Origin: Coix lacryma-jobi var. lacryma-jobi
Lineage: Eukaryota > Streptophyta > Magnoliopsida > Poales > Poaceae
Assembly (NCBI GenBank): GCA_009763385.1
Contig: CM019831.1
Location: 83,611,845 to 83,675,844, forward strand
Reading direction: 5' to 3'
Length of the DNA: 64,000 nt
Below, in pieces: positions 34,681 to 46,834 of this stretch. A model generated the notes under the pieces. The model was not told the DNA's origin, ran no database searches, and saw nothing but the letters and a program-made list of their open reading frames with translations. How positions within the stretch are numbered: position 1 is the stretch's first letter; every line of letters begins with the position of its first letter. The position numbers and the translations under genes were made by a program.

Positions 34681-36526
34681 TGTTGACACTCCCTAATGGA
34701 ATCACCCTAAGAATAGAGTTTTAATTTATCCCCGGCAACGGCGCCAGAAATGCTTTTGACATTTCTTAACATCGCTACTAAGAATAAACCACATAAATAA
34801 TAATCTAGTGAAGGCACTAAGAAGTGTACGGGACACTACTAATTTCACTTTACGTCAAGTTGTCATCCCCAACATGAAGCTAGCAATGTGAAAATATTAG
34901 GGCATTAGATTTAAAGATAAATATTTACCCGCAAGCGCACAGATAAATACACCTGTTGTAGAAGCATTTCACCCAAGCTAGTCTCAGGCATCGTTATTTA
35001 TATTTAGCCTAGAGACTAATCAATTCAAAGTATGATGGTGTTATATTAATGAGGACTTAACAACAATTAATGTGGTTCACACTTGTGATAAAGACTGATA
35101 ACACACTTATTACTCTAAACAAGGATCAGATAGTAGATGTAATGATAATGATAATGATAAATGGTAACAGAGAGCAGATCAATCAAAGATAATCTTAGAA
35201 CAGTAGCCCCTAGCAAGTGATGATTAGAACAGGTATTAAATAGAAACATTCCTAAGTTATTCTAATTACAAGTCATAGCATACTTTGATTAGTGCAAACA
35301 TATTTGGCAATCATTGGCTAGGTCATATAATATTTACAATCAAGAAGCAACTCCATAATAAAGGTGCCAAACAGAGTAACCCCTAAACCATGAGTTAACT
35401 GAGCCATACTGAACATTATATTCGGGAGGTGGAATACAAAGGACTCAACAGGAACATCACACCCGCGATCTACCTCTCTATCCGGAATATAGGATGCATT
35501 CGCAGATAAATAGTGTATAGGCACCACGCCTACACAACATCTATCACCCACCCAATGATCATCAAGATGAACGCTATACGAACATGAGTATAAACATAAT
35601 GATGAACTATCTATGCCAAATATATAATCAAAGCAGACTATAAACAATATAATTAAGAATATAATGGTTGATGTCTTAGTCATATCAATAGTATTGCTAT
35701 CTAGAACATAAAGATGAAAAATAAGGTGAATTAGATCATCGAGAAGAACTAAAGTACGAACTAGAACATGAACTAGAACTGGATTATGATCTAGAAGATG
35801 AACTAGAACTAGACGACGAACTAGAACATAAACAATGATGAACAAAGATGAACTAGAAGAGCAATTATGAAACAGATCCATAAAGTTAATACAAGCGAGA
35901 AGATCTTGGGATTACCGAGCCTTCTCGTGACTAGATCCGGAATCCAAGCGAAGCTTGCCTCCTCTAATCCTATTCTATCTAACGATTCTAGGTGGATGTA
36001 GTCCTAGGGCTACTGATTGATCTCCTTCTCTAGTGGTAGCTTGATCTGATGATGAATGTGATCAAACCCTAATCTGATTGATGATCTGGAGAGGGGGGTC
36101 TGGGGCTGCTTATATAGCCCTGGGCGAGGAACCGTGGTAGTTGGATCAAACCAACCTTAGGTACGGCTGAGATGCATCCTCGTAGGCGGTGGAGGAAGGT
36201 TCCAGAAGGCGGAGTCCAGCAGGCCCAGGGGCCGACCGGTCGGTCCCACCTGGCCGTGTCCTAGGGTGCCCGGCCTCCTGGTGTCTTCTGGTGTCCTCTA
36301 GATTCTTCTAGAATATTCCTGATGCGTCGGTTCTGTTATCTTCTGTCGGCTTCCTTCTAGGGGAAGCCATCTTTGTGAATTTCCTAGTTTAGTCCCTGCA
36401 GAATCACAATTCACCAAAATTTGTGGAATATTGTCAATTGAAACCCTAATCCTTTGTAGGTGATTGAATTCATACCATTTTCATATTTATTTATCCTTTA
36501 ATTATGATAGATAACTAGTGTCAACA
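34681..36526 (-). repeat. E3 3' LTR
   Basis: TGTTGACACT...AGTGTCAACA, 1846 bp; its first 790 bp pair with 53545-54334 (about 2-3% different). The minus-strand TATA box CTATATAA is at about 36110-36117, with the palindrome CCGACCGGTCGG (36232-36243) upstream of it. A complete old primer site is embedded at 34729-34746. The 187-codon minus-strand frame at 35318-35881 comes from GAACTAGAAC-type simple repeats. Confidence 0.88.
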
Positions 36527-36527
36527 A

Positions 36528-36539
36528 CTCCCCCAAGCT
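36528..36539 (-). promoter_or_regulatory. E3 polypurine tract
   Basis: Minus strand AGCTTGGGGGAG, one base before the LTR start TGTTGACACT. Confidence 0.8.
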
Positions 36540-38219
36540 TACCTTTTGCTAGTCCCTTAGCAAATAATCATGATGAATCAAGAATTGCTACTATGCTTTC
36601 ACACCTCAACGATACATATGTTCAAACAAAAATCTTCCCTTGGATTAGAGTTAACTATTCTGACTTTCTCATATTACCTTTAACTATGGGGCTTTTGGCT
36701 TCACCTGGGTCTTTAAACAATTGAAAGATAGAACAATCAAGTTAAGCACTGTATCTCTAACTCTTTGATCAACCTTCATTCTAGAGTTTTTATATAATTT
36801 CAAAATAAAAATCAGAGATTCTACTGTATGACACTCTCAAATCGCTCTTTTATATTTTATGATTCCTCACTGATGTATTTTCCTTCTTTTCTATGAATAT
36901 ATATATCTGGAGCTTTTGAGAAGTGAATAACATATCTTACCAAGCCAAAGTTCAAAGTTAGGGAGAAAGATGTCATACTCATAGATCAAGAACTTAGAAC
37001 TTTTGAAATTTGTCATCTCTTGTTGGCATATTGTAATTAGAGGGACCACGGGCTATCATTCTTTTTTCTCTTTTCATATTTTTATCATAACTCTTTTTCT
37101 TTTCTTTAGAGGTAGTCGGACACTTGTCCCTTTTTATTTCCCCCTTTTATACTTTTGCATAGTCCCATGCCTCTAACACAATAATACTTCGGAAGAGTGA
37201 ATCTTTTAATAAAACATTCTTGATCTCTAGAGCATGATAAATTTCTCAACCATAACTAAAAACTTAGAACAAAGCAAGTAGCCTTATCTTAAGATCATAT
37301 TAATGGCTCTAGGTAGGAATTCATGTTATGTCATACAGGATCTCATCATGTGTTTTTAATCTTTTCAAAGTGTAAATCTCCAGAACTCTAGTATATCTAG
37401 GGATTAGATAAACAACAGCCCAAACCTTTTTATATAATATCTCACAATTATCTAGACTTTAGATCAAGCATTTGCAATCCACAGGTTTTAGGTTCAGAGT
37501 TTATTCAGAGCAGCTTTGTCTAAAACTCAAGAAAATTTAAGTTTGAACACTAGGTACTTAAAAGGGATTACGACAGAGCAATCGTTCATCATGAGCAAAA
37601 TTAAGTTTATATCCACCTACACGTTTATTATATAATATCTTTATTTAGTTTTATAATAGTTATCTATCTTTTTATGAGTTTCTTTGTTTATTAACCTGAT
37701 CTAACTAAACCGAACTAATAATACTAAAAAGCCATGATACTTATCGTGATAACTGAGGGTGTCTTCCCCCAAGCTAGATCTTGACGTGGTCTTCTCTCGA
37801 GTGGACCGTTAGCGGTTTCTTAAGTCCTTCTCTTCTTCTCTTCCTGCTGTTCTTCCTTTCCACTAAGCAGAGTTTCAGCAGTGTTTCCTAGTGTTTCTTT
37901 TTAAATTTTTGTTTTTATGGATGACTGCAATGCAGAAGTAAATATGCAAATGTATCATTTATTTATTTTTATGCCTCCACAGAAAGTGTAATACTCTCAT
38001 GGGGCTTAGAGTTTTCCATATTTTTATTTTGTTTTCTAATGCAGATATAATTGCTAATAAGTACATATGATACTAATAGTAAAATGATTATGCTGATTCT
38101 ACTAATTATGCACTGATGAATTAAATGCTAATGAATATGGATAACTACCGAGTTACCTTCCGGCGAGGATTCGAGTTTATAGTCTATCGAACAAGACTCC
38201 TCGTACGTTCTTCATTCTT
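36540..38219 (-). other. E3 3' non-coding region
   Basis: Homologous in layout to 27538-28678 of E1: internal polypurine tract (37763-37775, minus AGCTTGGGGGAAG), the palindrome GGACACTTGTCC (37118-37129) beside CCCTTTTTATTTCC, and the LTR tract. No protein-coding frame. Confidence 0.65.
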
Positions 38220-38410
38220 CCTTGGGTACATCAGCAGATCCTGAGGAGGACCTTGATGATTGCACGTCAGTAGAACTCTCTTTCTTTTTCCATACCCGCT
38301 TGACTGGTGGACTTGTCTCCTTTACTTCATCGTCCTTCATTTCCTTTAATGGGATGTCTTCACTCCTAGTGACTTCTCCTTCATAGTCCGCCTATCCATC
38401 CTTGATTGGT
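38220..38410 (-). pseudogene. C-terminal tail of a gag-protease
   Basis: Minus-strand reading gives DDEVKETSPPVKRVWKKKESS, the basic tail seen at the end of gag-protease ORFs in this group. Everything upstream of it has been deleted: within about 30 bp the sequence changes to LTR-end/primer-site repeats. Confidence 0.45.
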
Positions 38411-38429
38411 TGATTATTGTTGCGTTGGG

Positions 38430-38879
38430 ATGTGCGGCGCTGTTGGTATTTCTTAGCGTCGCTACTAAGAATAGAGTTTTAATCTATCCCCGGCAACGGT
38501 GCCAGAAATGCTTGTTGACACTTCTTAGCGCAACCACTAGAACTAGACTATGGAGCCTAACCCCAGCAACGACGCCAGAAATGCTTGTTGGTAAAACTAT
38601 AGACTATTGGATAGTTCTGCAAGCGCACAGAAAATACCGATGTAGCACTTCACCCGGGAGTATTCCAAGGTATCGTTATTTATTTTATCCCAAAGGAAAG
38701 CAAGCTAGGAAAGATGTAGAGAGAGGAAAGATAGATCCTTTAGTCTTACTATAATCTATTATCAATTAGAGAAGCAAAAGGGTATAAGTGGATATAATGG
38801 AGGATAGATAGATAAGATAAATAAATTAAGCAAAGAGTATATGATATGAAAGATAGCTTTAGTAGAGTTAGCTAGGTGG
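38430..38879 (-). repeat. E8: LTR end with stacked primer sites
   Basis: Minus strand: LTR sequence (38606-38879) ends ACCAACA, then a primer-like site at 38560-38577 (two mismatches), a new LTR-like end GTGTCAACA, a second site at 38487-38504, then a third LTR-like end ATACCAACA near 38445. Sites are 73 bp apart. The LTR part is cut by E7 at 38880 and does not pair with the E3 3' LTR. Confidence 0.7.
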
Positions 38880-40451
38880 TGTTGACGCTCACTAAGTATC
38901 ATATTCTTAGCGTCAACAAGGTCATATAACACAGCACAAGGGCCTAAAATCAACCAAAAACCTTTTATAAACTAACGATTTCCACTTGTCCTTGAGTTTT
39001 ATTTGAATGTAGGAAATTGCAGGGTTTTTGAGCAAAATGACCAAATGGACCCACCAGGAAGCAAGCCCACTTGCCTGGGCTCACTTTTGGCCAAGGAGGG
39101 GTGGCGCCCGCCACCCCTAGCTGGCGGCCGCCAGGGGGGAGAAGCCCAAACTCCCCCCTGCCACGTCACTGATCTAGGGGAAGCACCCCACACTCATTTG
39201 CAGCCGTTGCTCACCTAAGTCGGTTCATCCAAGGGCTAAGAAGCAGCGTCACATGGATCGTGGCCTAATTGCCCATGTGACGGTTATTGGACAACCCTAA
39301 CCGACCCCAAACCGACTTGGAGGACCTCCTGGATGCCGTTGGTGAAGAGGCGGTGGATCCAAGGGCCAGGGGGTGGCGGCCGCCACCAAGGGCTGGCGCC
39401 GGCCACCACACTCAATCCCCTGACCTAACCCTAGGTACATAAGTACCCCCTAGGTCCCTTAGGCTATAAATTGGACCCCCCGAGCTCATTTGTACTCAGA
39501 CCTCACCTCATTAGTCCCACTCTCTTGTAAGCGAAGCTCTGGTGAAGGAACACTCTAGTTGAGAGACTTAGAGTGAGAGCGAGAGTGTAGAAGAGAAGAG
39601 CTGGAGTTGTAATAGAGGATCTTCCAAGTCTCTGGTATAATTCCAAGTCTCCCTTCATTTATCTTAGTGTTCTTCTACTTTTAGCATTTACTTTAAGTTC
39701 TTTACTTATTGTTCTTGTTGAGTGCTTTCGATCATAGATAACTTAGTATTTAGTTTATATCTAGTTTGGGTTCTTCGCTGAGTAATCAGTGCTCTAGTTT
39801 TGGACGCAAGATTAGAGTAGTACATATTAGTGTAAGCGCGGTGCTTAGACTAGTTATACCTTAGTTTGTGGCTAGCCCCCCGGATAGCTGTGGTAGCAAA
39901 CAGGTGGTGACAGCCCTGGGAGCCTTGAATTCCACCACGTAGTTGGGTTAGTTCTTAAATCATAAACCTCGTTGTGCACATCTGAGGTAAATAGTCCAGA
40001 GGGTGTGTACGGTTCGAAGAACTAGATAAAACCTTTATTGCTAAGTTAGTTGTGATTGTAAGTGTGTAGGAAAACATTAATCTGTTCATCGGCCAGACCC
40101 CGCCGATTTAGGTTAGTAATAGTTAGTCTTTCTTTTCTTTTTAGTAGTAGTAGAAACCGACCCCCATTCATAGTTTTCGATCAACCCTGCTAGAATCACT
40201 AGTTGTTCATAGCGGTCCTAGTGTTAGTTCTGCCGTAGTAGCTTCCCTGTGGAAATAAATACGATACTCGGTTACTCCCGGGTGAAGTGCTACAATAGAC
40301 TTATTCTGTGCGCTTGCGGAACCTACCAATAGTCATACGAATAGTTAGTTATACTTCTTACATTAAGAGGTACCAACAAACCTTTCTGGCGCCGTTGCCA
40401 GGGATAGATTCCATAGTCTACTCCTAGTGACGACGTTAGCAAGAGTCAACA
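38880..40451 (+). repeat. E7 left LTR
   Basis: Starts with an inverted repeat (TGTTGACGCT...AGCGTCAACA, 38880-38918). It holds GC-rich palindromes at 39097-39118 and 39121-39134 and a further pair near 39374-39412, a TATA box (CTATAAATT, 39474-39482), and an absorbed primer site TGGCGCCGTTGCCAGGGA at 40387-40404. Confidence 0.88.
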
Positions 40452-40459
40452 AGCATTTC

Positions 40460-40477
40460 TGGCGCCGTTGCTGGGGA
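40460..40477 (+). promoter_or_regulatory. E7 primer binding site (tRNA-Asp type)
   Basis: TGGCGCCGTTGCTGGGGA directly after GAGTCAACAAGCATTTC. An older copy lies exactly 73 bp upstream, inside the LTR. Confidence 0.85.
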
Positions 40478-40579
40478 AGCAATTGGCTAGAATTAATTCT
40501 TTGTGATCTCTATTGAATTAACTCCAGTAGTTCTAGCGGGTATATATATTGTTTGTTGTTTGTGATCGTTCAAGTAGTC

Positions 40580-41926
40580 ATGGCCGGATTCAATCTTCCG
40601 AGCGACTATCAAGAAGATCCTGAGGCCATTCTTAGGAGAGCGAGAGCTAATCTCACTCCTCCGAGAAAGAACCTGGAGCTTCGTGAGAGGAGTTCGTCGA
40701 GACAAGAATCCCAGTCAAAAGTGATTGACTAACCAAGCTGCTCCAACGATCAATCAACATCGACGTCGACCAAAACACTCTGTGAGTATTCCATGCCTAC
40801 TCTTGCTCACATTCCAGTGTTACCTTCTACCAGTAATGTAGATTTTGAGCTTAAACCTCACTTAATACGAATGGCTCAAGCTATTGCATTTAATGGCAAA
40901 CCTTCCGAGGATGCCAATGCTCACCTCCGGAATTTTCTGGAGATATGTAGTACAATTTCTGTACAGGAAGTTTCGTCGGATGCCATCAGACTTCGTCTTT
41001 TTCCATTTTCATTAGTGGAAAAAGCAAAGTAGTGGTTCCTCTTCAACTCTGGCCACCTGCTGACGTGGGTGAGATGCGCGGATCAATTCCTCAACAAGTT
41101 CTGCCTGATAAGTTGGACTATTCTTTTCCGTAGCAAGATTTCCAACTTTGGATAGGGAGACGAAGAAATAATCACTGAAGCTTGGGAGAGACTACAAGAG
41201 TATGTTGAATACTGTCCTCACCATGGTATGCAAGACTGGTACTTGATCCAGAGCTTCTACCATGGACTCCAGCAAGAATCTCGACAACACATTGATGCTG
41301 CCGCCGGAGGTGCATACCTCTCTCTCACAGTAGAGAAGGCAACCAAACTGATCGAGACAATGGTGGCGAATCAAGGATGGACAGAAAAACGTGCTAGAGG
41401 TATGTCTGAAATTAAGCAAGCTGATCCTGTTACCCTGCAAACTTTGGTAAAATTGCTAGAGCAAAGGATAAATGAGAAGAGAGATCGTGCTGCAAAGGAG
41501 TACTACGCCAAGCAAAGAGCCGCTTCGTCAAGTGAAGGTCAAGCAGAAATTAAGAAAGAGGATGCCAAATCCCTTCTTAATAACGGTGGCTACGGAGAAC
41601 CTCCAATTCCAATGATCCAACAATGGAATAATAAAGGTATGCCTCAAACCTCCGTATTTAATTCTCCTATTGGAAAATTAGTTTCTAATCAAGGTAGAAT
41701 TAATGATAGCATAAATAATAAATTAATTGAACATGATAAAATGTTAGAAGGAATTTATGCTAAACTGAATGATTTTTCTGAATCATTTAAGGAACAAATT
41801 AATTTTAATAAGAAATTAGAGCAAACAGTAGATAACATTAAATCTCAAATTAAATACTATGAGGAGGTAAAAGCTGTAACCACGAGAGGTGGTAAATCCA
41901 CTCGTGACCCCCTCATCCTAATTTAG
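40580..41926 (+). pseudogene. gag: E7 gag
   Basis: Start MAGFNLPSDYQEDPEAILRR at 40580. The gag domain shows RMAQAIAFNGKPSEDANAHL, IRLRLFPFSL and ITEAWERLQEYVEYCPHHGM, then YLIQSFYHGLQQESRQHIDA and a long Asn/Lys-rich helical part (INDSINNKLIEHDKMLEGIY). One frame throughout, but stopped at 40730 (TAA), 41030 (TAG) and about 41153 (TAG). A frameshift near 41905-41925 (C-run) leads into the protease frame. E9's gag shares the ..SKINDSINKKMM..DKILENI pattern. No zinc knuckle is visible here. Confidence 0.85.
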
Positions 41927-42735
41927 TTCCTAGTAGTAATGCTGCTACAAAGAAAAATATTGTTAATGCTAAAGATGACGAAGAAGAGGAGACCCCAGCT
42001 GAACCTTCATCCAAGGTACAAACTGCTCCTCATGAATTCTATGATACACTTGTATTACCTTTTCCAGATCAAAACAGAAATCTGACGGAAGACGACCAAT
42101 TCAAGAAATTCGTCGAGGTAATTCAAAAATTATATATACATGTGCCATTTATTGACGCTATGCAGGTTCCAACTTATGCAAAATATTTGAGAGACATGCT
42201 CAATAAGAAGAAACCAATTCCAAGTAGGGATGTGGTTAAATTGACCGAAGATTGCAATGCGGTCATTTTAAACCAACTCCCAGAAAAGAAGAAGGACCCA
42301 GGAAACCCAACGATCGCATGTTCAATTGGAGAGCAGCACTTCGAGCATGCACTCTGTGATCTGGGAGCAAGCGTCAGCGTCATGCCCAAGGTAATATATG
42401 ATAAATTAAATCATCATACCTTGTCCCCTACTTCTATGTGTTTGCAGCTAGCCGATCAATCGCTCCGATATCCCGCAAGAATAGCAGAGAATATTCTGGT
42501 GAAAATCCGGAATCTCTTTGTCCCGGTGGATTTCGTGGTTCTGGATATTAATCCCGACCACCGGACGCCATTGATCTTGGGACGGCCATTTCTGAGCACT
42601 GCAAAAGCCATCATTGATGTAGGAGCTAGAGAAATTCAGCTCCACATTAGTGGAAAGGAGGAGAAATTCGAGTTCACACCGCGACCGGAAAAACACCCAT
42701 CATCAAAGTTCTTCGGTGCCGACATTCCACCATAA
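41921..42735 (+). pseudogene. E7 aspartic protease
   Basis: An open frame, continuing gag after a shift, with FIDAMQVPTYAKYLRDMLNK, the active-site region LCDLGASVSVMPK, LRYPARIAENILVKIRNLFV, PVDFVVLDI and TPLILGRPFLSTAKAIIDVG; stop at 42735. The protease domain itself is uninterrupted and keeps its D-x-G-A motif. No reverse transcriptase follows. The upstream frameshift prevents its translation as part of gag-protease. Confidence 0.85.
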
Positions 42736-43370
42736 CCACCGTGAAGGCGACACTAATCGAGAATCCAAAGTGGCTAACCAAGGTAAGTTAGGCTAAGGTA
42801 AGTCTTTATCCCCCATTTAAATTTTCGTTTTTACCTGAGCAAATTAATTTTCTGCAAAGTAGATGTTTACTAGAGTGATTAGGTGGCACCTAGGGGGCTT
42901 AGGGCACCCATAGGGGTGGCGCCCGCCACCCCAAGCTGGCGCCCGCCACCCTAGGGTGCACTAGGGAGCACTAGCCAATCTCTAGACTATTACACCTACC
43001 TCCTAGACCCAAATAACACCTAGGGAGACCCATGGCTTTGCTCATTTCAATGCAATCACTCACTCCCATGTCTCCCCATGTCTCCCCCTCTTCACTACAC
43101 CCTTTGGACACATCTCCGCCCAAAAATTCTGGTGCACATGTGATGGAGAGTGACAAGGAGAGCACTAGGTGAAAGGAGGGGTGAGTTGGAGTGAAATTCA
43201 GCCAAGGAGGGTGGCGCCCGCCACTTTTTCCTGGCGCCCGCCACCTCTATTTCCACATTTTGGTACAAAACTGCTCCCGAGAGGTTACACTCCTTCACTT
43301 TGCACCAACATTACTTTTGGCCCTGGAAATCGAGGCAGAGCAAAACCGCAGGTTGGCCCGAGAGAACATT
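42736..43370 (+). other. Spacer in E7 with GC palindromes
   Basis: Non-coding. It carries GGGTGGCGCCCGCCACCC-type palindromes near 42916 and 43210, like those in the E7 LTR. This is where other elements of the group would continue the ORF seen in E9, so it may be a deletion scar. Confidence 0.5.
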
Positions 43371-43880
43371 ATGCAGGTTCCCAGGAGGAGGACGCGAGCG
43401 CAGACCCGTGCAGCAGAAGAGGCCGCAAGAGCCGCAGCAGCGGCACATGATTTTGACCCTTTCCATGCAGGGCAGTATGAAGGAGCAGCACACTATGGTC
43501 ATTTGACACCCCCTGGCTCGCACCAAGCAGGAGGGTCAAATTGGCAACAACCGCAACATCCGCGGTGGGAATACGGCCAGGAGGCGTCCTTTCACTCATC
43601 CCAGTTGGGGAGTTCATCCCATTCCTTGGGAGGATCCAGCCGGTACACTGGCCATGGTGATGAGTTATTCCATAGGGGAATCTCGCCACAGGCCGCTCGC
43701 CATTCGTCCTTTCATCAGGACGAGTGGATGCGCGATATGGGATACCTTCAGCACCAAATGAATGGTCTCACCATGGATACTGCCGAAATCTGTCAGGACT
43801 TGAACGACTTGAACCAAAATTTCCAGGAATTCCGCCAGGAAACTTGTGGAGAACTGGGTAATATTTCTTCTCTCCTATAG
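43371..43880 (+). CDS. E7 3' ORF (hypothetical, helical C terminus)
   Basis: MQVPRRRTRAQTRAAEEAARA begins a 169-residue frame: a basic/Ala-rich start, a Gly/Ser/His-rich middle (GSHQAGGSNWQQPQHPRWEY) and a helical end (MNGLTMDTAEICQDLNDLNQ). It ends at TAG 43878-43880; the frame continues (QNQQNWTT) to the polypurine module. By position and style it corresponds to the C-terminal part of the E9 ORF at 49278-50651. Function unknown; whether it is translated is unproven. Confidence 0.5.
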   Translation: MQVPRRRTRAQTRAAEEAARAAAAAHDFDPFHAGQYEGAAHYGHLTPPGSHQAGGSNWQQPQHPRWEYGQEASFHSSQLGSSSHSLGGSSRYTGHGDELFHRGISPQAARHSSFHQDEWMRDMGYLQHQMNGLTMDTAEICQDLNDLNQNFQEFRQETCGELGNISSLL

Positions 43881-43949
43881 CAGAACCAGCAGAACTGGAC
43901 GACATGTACCGTCATCAGGGATGGATGTAACCCAACCATGCCAAAAGCC

Positions 43950-43990
43950 AGCTTGGGGGAGGACCCCCGTCATCGAGGTAAGTATCACTA
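43950..43990 (+). promoter_or_regulatory. Internal polypurine tract of E7
   Basis: AGCTTGGGGGAGGACCCCC followed by GAGGTAAGTATC. It lies about 1.3 kb before the LTR-adjacent tract and matches the modules of E1, E3 and E9. Confidence 0.6.
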
Positions 43991-45245
43991 CCATCTTTAT
44001 TTATGTCAGTTTTATTTTTATTTCAGTAATTTAAATTGAGTTTTATCTTAGTTAATTTGCAGTTAAAAATATATATATAATAATAATAATAATAAATATG
44101 AAACGCTCTCATCATAAGTCTTTCTAATAAATAAAAATGTATGCCATGCATTAGAGTTATCATGGGAGAACGTATGCTAAAACTAAACTTGAGACATGAG
44201 CATTAGACTAAGTAAAGGGGAAGTAAGTTTCTACTTTGACTTGAGCAAGTCAAGTTTGTGGAGTAATTATTTTGAAAAATTTAAAAAACTTGCTCTAAGT
44301 ACTTCTGTGGCAAAGAAAGTCCTACCAAAGCCAAATAATTTTTACTCTTAGAGTAGGAGCTTCCACTTGCTGCATGTTAGTGTTGAGCTAGTTAGACTTT
44401 TGTTGATAGTCATGGTAGAGAAACTTGTCATAACTTTAGACCAAGGAATTCACTTGCACCCACCTATATAGTGCTATTCTTACACTGAGAATACGCACAC
44501 AACATGCCTTTATTTCCATTCATTGTTAGGAATACTTCATGGCAAAATATCATGCTCCATAATAAAATCTCAGAGACATGGCTATAATCATTCATTCAAA
44601 AAAAGAGCAAGTGCTCTAGAAAGAAAATTCAAAAGAGCAAGTGCTCTAGAAAGAAAAGAATATTCAAAAGAGCAAATGCTCTAGAAAGAAAATTCAAAAG
44701 AGCAAGTGCTCTAGAAAGAAGAGAATATCCATAAGAGCAAATGCTCTCATTCATAGCCATGACCCCACAAAAGAGATAGAAAGGAGAAGTGCCATGAAAG
44801 TAGTAGCCACAATAAATACCACACACTTGCACATTCCTGGTCTGAACCTATGACTTGTTGCTCCTTTGCTCCATTTGTCTAACTTGGCAAAATTATGCTA
44901 GCATTGCATGCTCACTTTTATCCTACCCATTAAACCCCACATAAAGTCTTAGTGAGAGGATAATTCTTCCATTTCCACATACAAATATGAGTGATTGAGT
45001 GAGCCACAGAAGTTACTAAGCATGCTTTCTTTTGAACAAAACTTGCAAAAACTCCACATATCTTGATTAGCAAAATAGGCAAGGGAAAGACAAACCTTCT
45101 TTCTTGCTGGTCTTTTGTTCTAATCTTGAGTGCAGGGAAGGCTACCAATTCCATGATGATGAAAATAATATGGGCATACACAACAAAAACACAGAGTTTC
45201 CAAGATTATTTCAAGTCCATGCTTGCTCGAGGACGAGCAAGAGGT
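43991..45245 (+). other. E7 3' non-coding region
   Basis: No gene. It contains an ATA/ATT microsatellite (about 44075-44098) and the palindrome array at 44604-44747, and ends at the polypurine tract. Confidence 0.6.
44604..44747 (+). repeat. Five-copy array of AGAGCA-AG/AA-TGCTCT palindromes
   Basis: AGAGCAAGTGCTCT or AGAGCAAATGCTCT at 44604, 44634, 44669, 44699 and 44734; spacing alternates 30, 35, 30, 35 bp with TAGAAAGAAAATTCAA-type spacers. Confidence 0.9.
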
Positions 45246-45260
45246 AAGTTTGAGGGAGCT
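45246..45260 (+). promoter_or_regulatory. E7 polypurine tract
   Basis: AAGTTTGAGGGAGCT abutting the right LTR start TGTTGACGCT. Confidence 0.7.
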
Positions 45261-46834
45261 TGTTGACGCTCACTAAGTATCATATTCTTGGCATCAACAA
45301 GGTCATATAACACAACACAAGGGTCTAAAATCAACCAAAAACCTTTTATAAACTAACGATTTCCACTTATCCTTGAGTTTTATTTGAATGTAGGAAATTG
45401 CAGGGTTTTTGAGCAAAATGACCAAATGGACCCACCAGGAAGCAAGCCCACTTGCCTTGGCTCACTTTGGGCCAAGGAGGGGTGGCGCCCGCCACCCCTA
45501 GCTGGCGGCCGCCAGGGGGGAGAAGCCCAAACTCCCCCCTGCCATGTCACTGATCCAGGGGAAGCACCCCACACTCATTTGCAGCCGTTGCTCACCTAAG
45601 TCGGTTCATCCAAGGGCTAAGAAGCAGCGTCACATGGATCGTGGCCTAATTGCCCATGTGACGGTTATTGGACAACCCTAACCGACCCCAAACCGACTTG
45701 GAGGACCTCCTGGATGCCGTTGGTGAAGAGGCGGTGGATTCAAGGGCTAGCGGGGTGGCGGCCGCCACCTAGGGCTAGCGCCCGCCACCACACTCACCCC
45801 CCTGACCTAACCCTAGGTCCATAAGTACCCCCCTAGGTCCCTTAGTCTATAAATATGACCCCCCGAGCTCATTTGTACTCAGACCTCACCTCATTAGTCC
45901 CACTCTCTTGTAAGCGAAGCTCTGGTGAAGGAACACTCTAGTTGAGAGACTTAGAGTGAGAGCAAGAATGTAGAAGAGAAGAGCTGGAGTTGTAATAGAG
46001 GATCTTCCAAGTCTCTGGTATAATTCCAAGTCTTCCTTCATTTATCTTAGTGTTCTTCTACTTTCAGCATTTACTTTAAGTTCTTTACTTATTGTTCTTG
46101 TTGAGTGCTTTCGATCATAGATAACTTAGTATTTAGTTTATATCTAGTTTGGGTTCTTCGCTGAGTAATCAGTGCTCTAGTTTTGGACGCAAGATTAGAG
46201 TAGTACATATTAGTGTAAGCGCGGTGCTTAGACTAGTTATACCTTAGTTTGTGGCTAGCCCCCCGGATAGCTGTGGGAGCAAACAGGTGGTGACAACCCT
46301 GGGAGCCTTGAATTCCACCACGTAGTTGGGTTAGTTCTTAAATCATAAACCTCGTTGTGCACGTCTGAGGTAAATAGTCCAGAGGGTGTGTACGGTTCGA
46401 AGAACTAGATAAAACCTTTATTGCTAAGTTAGTTGTGATCGTAAGTGTGTAGGAAAACATTAATCTGTTCATCGGCCAGACCCCGCCGATTTAGGTTAGT
46501 AATAGTTAGTCTTTCTTTTCTTTTTAGTAGTAGTAGAAACCGACCCCCATTCATACTTTTCGATCAACCCTGCTAGAATCACTAGTTGTTCATAGTGGTC
46601 CTAGTGTTAGTTCTGCCGTAGTAGCTTCCCTGTGGAAATAAATACGATACTCGGTTACTCCCGGGTGAAGTGCTACAATAGACTTATTCTGTGCGCTTGC
46701 GGAACCTACCAATAGTCATACGAATAGTTAGTTATACTTCTTACATTAAGAGGTACCAACAAACCTTTCTGGCGCCGTTGCCAGGGATAGATTCCATAGT
46801 CTACTCCTAGTGACGACGTTAGCAAGAGTCAACA
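45261..46834 (+). repeat. E7 right LTR
   Basis: Partner of 38880-40451, with TATA at 45847-45855 and an absorbed primer site at 46770-46787. Another primer-like site (46843-46860, TGGCGCCGTGGCCGGGGA) and internal sequence follow it, which is abnormal for a 3' LTR. Confidence 0.88.

Noticed and set aside
34729..34746. Sequence equal to a tRNA-Asp 3' end (TCCCCGGCAACGGCGCCA), also at 53519 and 38487
   Set aside because: No cloverleaf upstream. It is the reverse complement of a retroelement primer site.
35318..35881. 187-codon minus-strand frame with Leu/Val/Tyr repeats
   Set aside because: Produced by GAACTAGAAC-type simple repeats in the E3 LTR. No domain.
38999..39218. Overlapping frames on both strands, repeated at 45380-45599
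   Set aside because: They recur only because they lie in the two E7 LTRs, and they read through GC palindromes.
44604..44747. Regularly spaced identical repeats suggestive of a CRISPR array
   Set aside because: Spacers are nearly identical, spacing alternates 30/35 bp, the sequence is inside a plant retroelement, and there are no cas genes.
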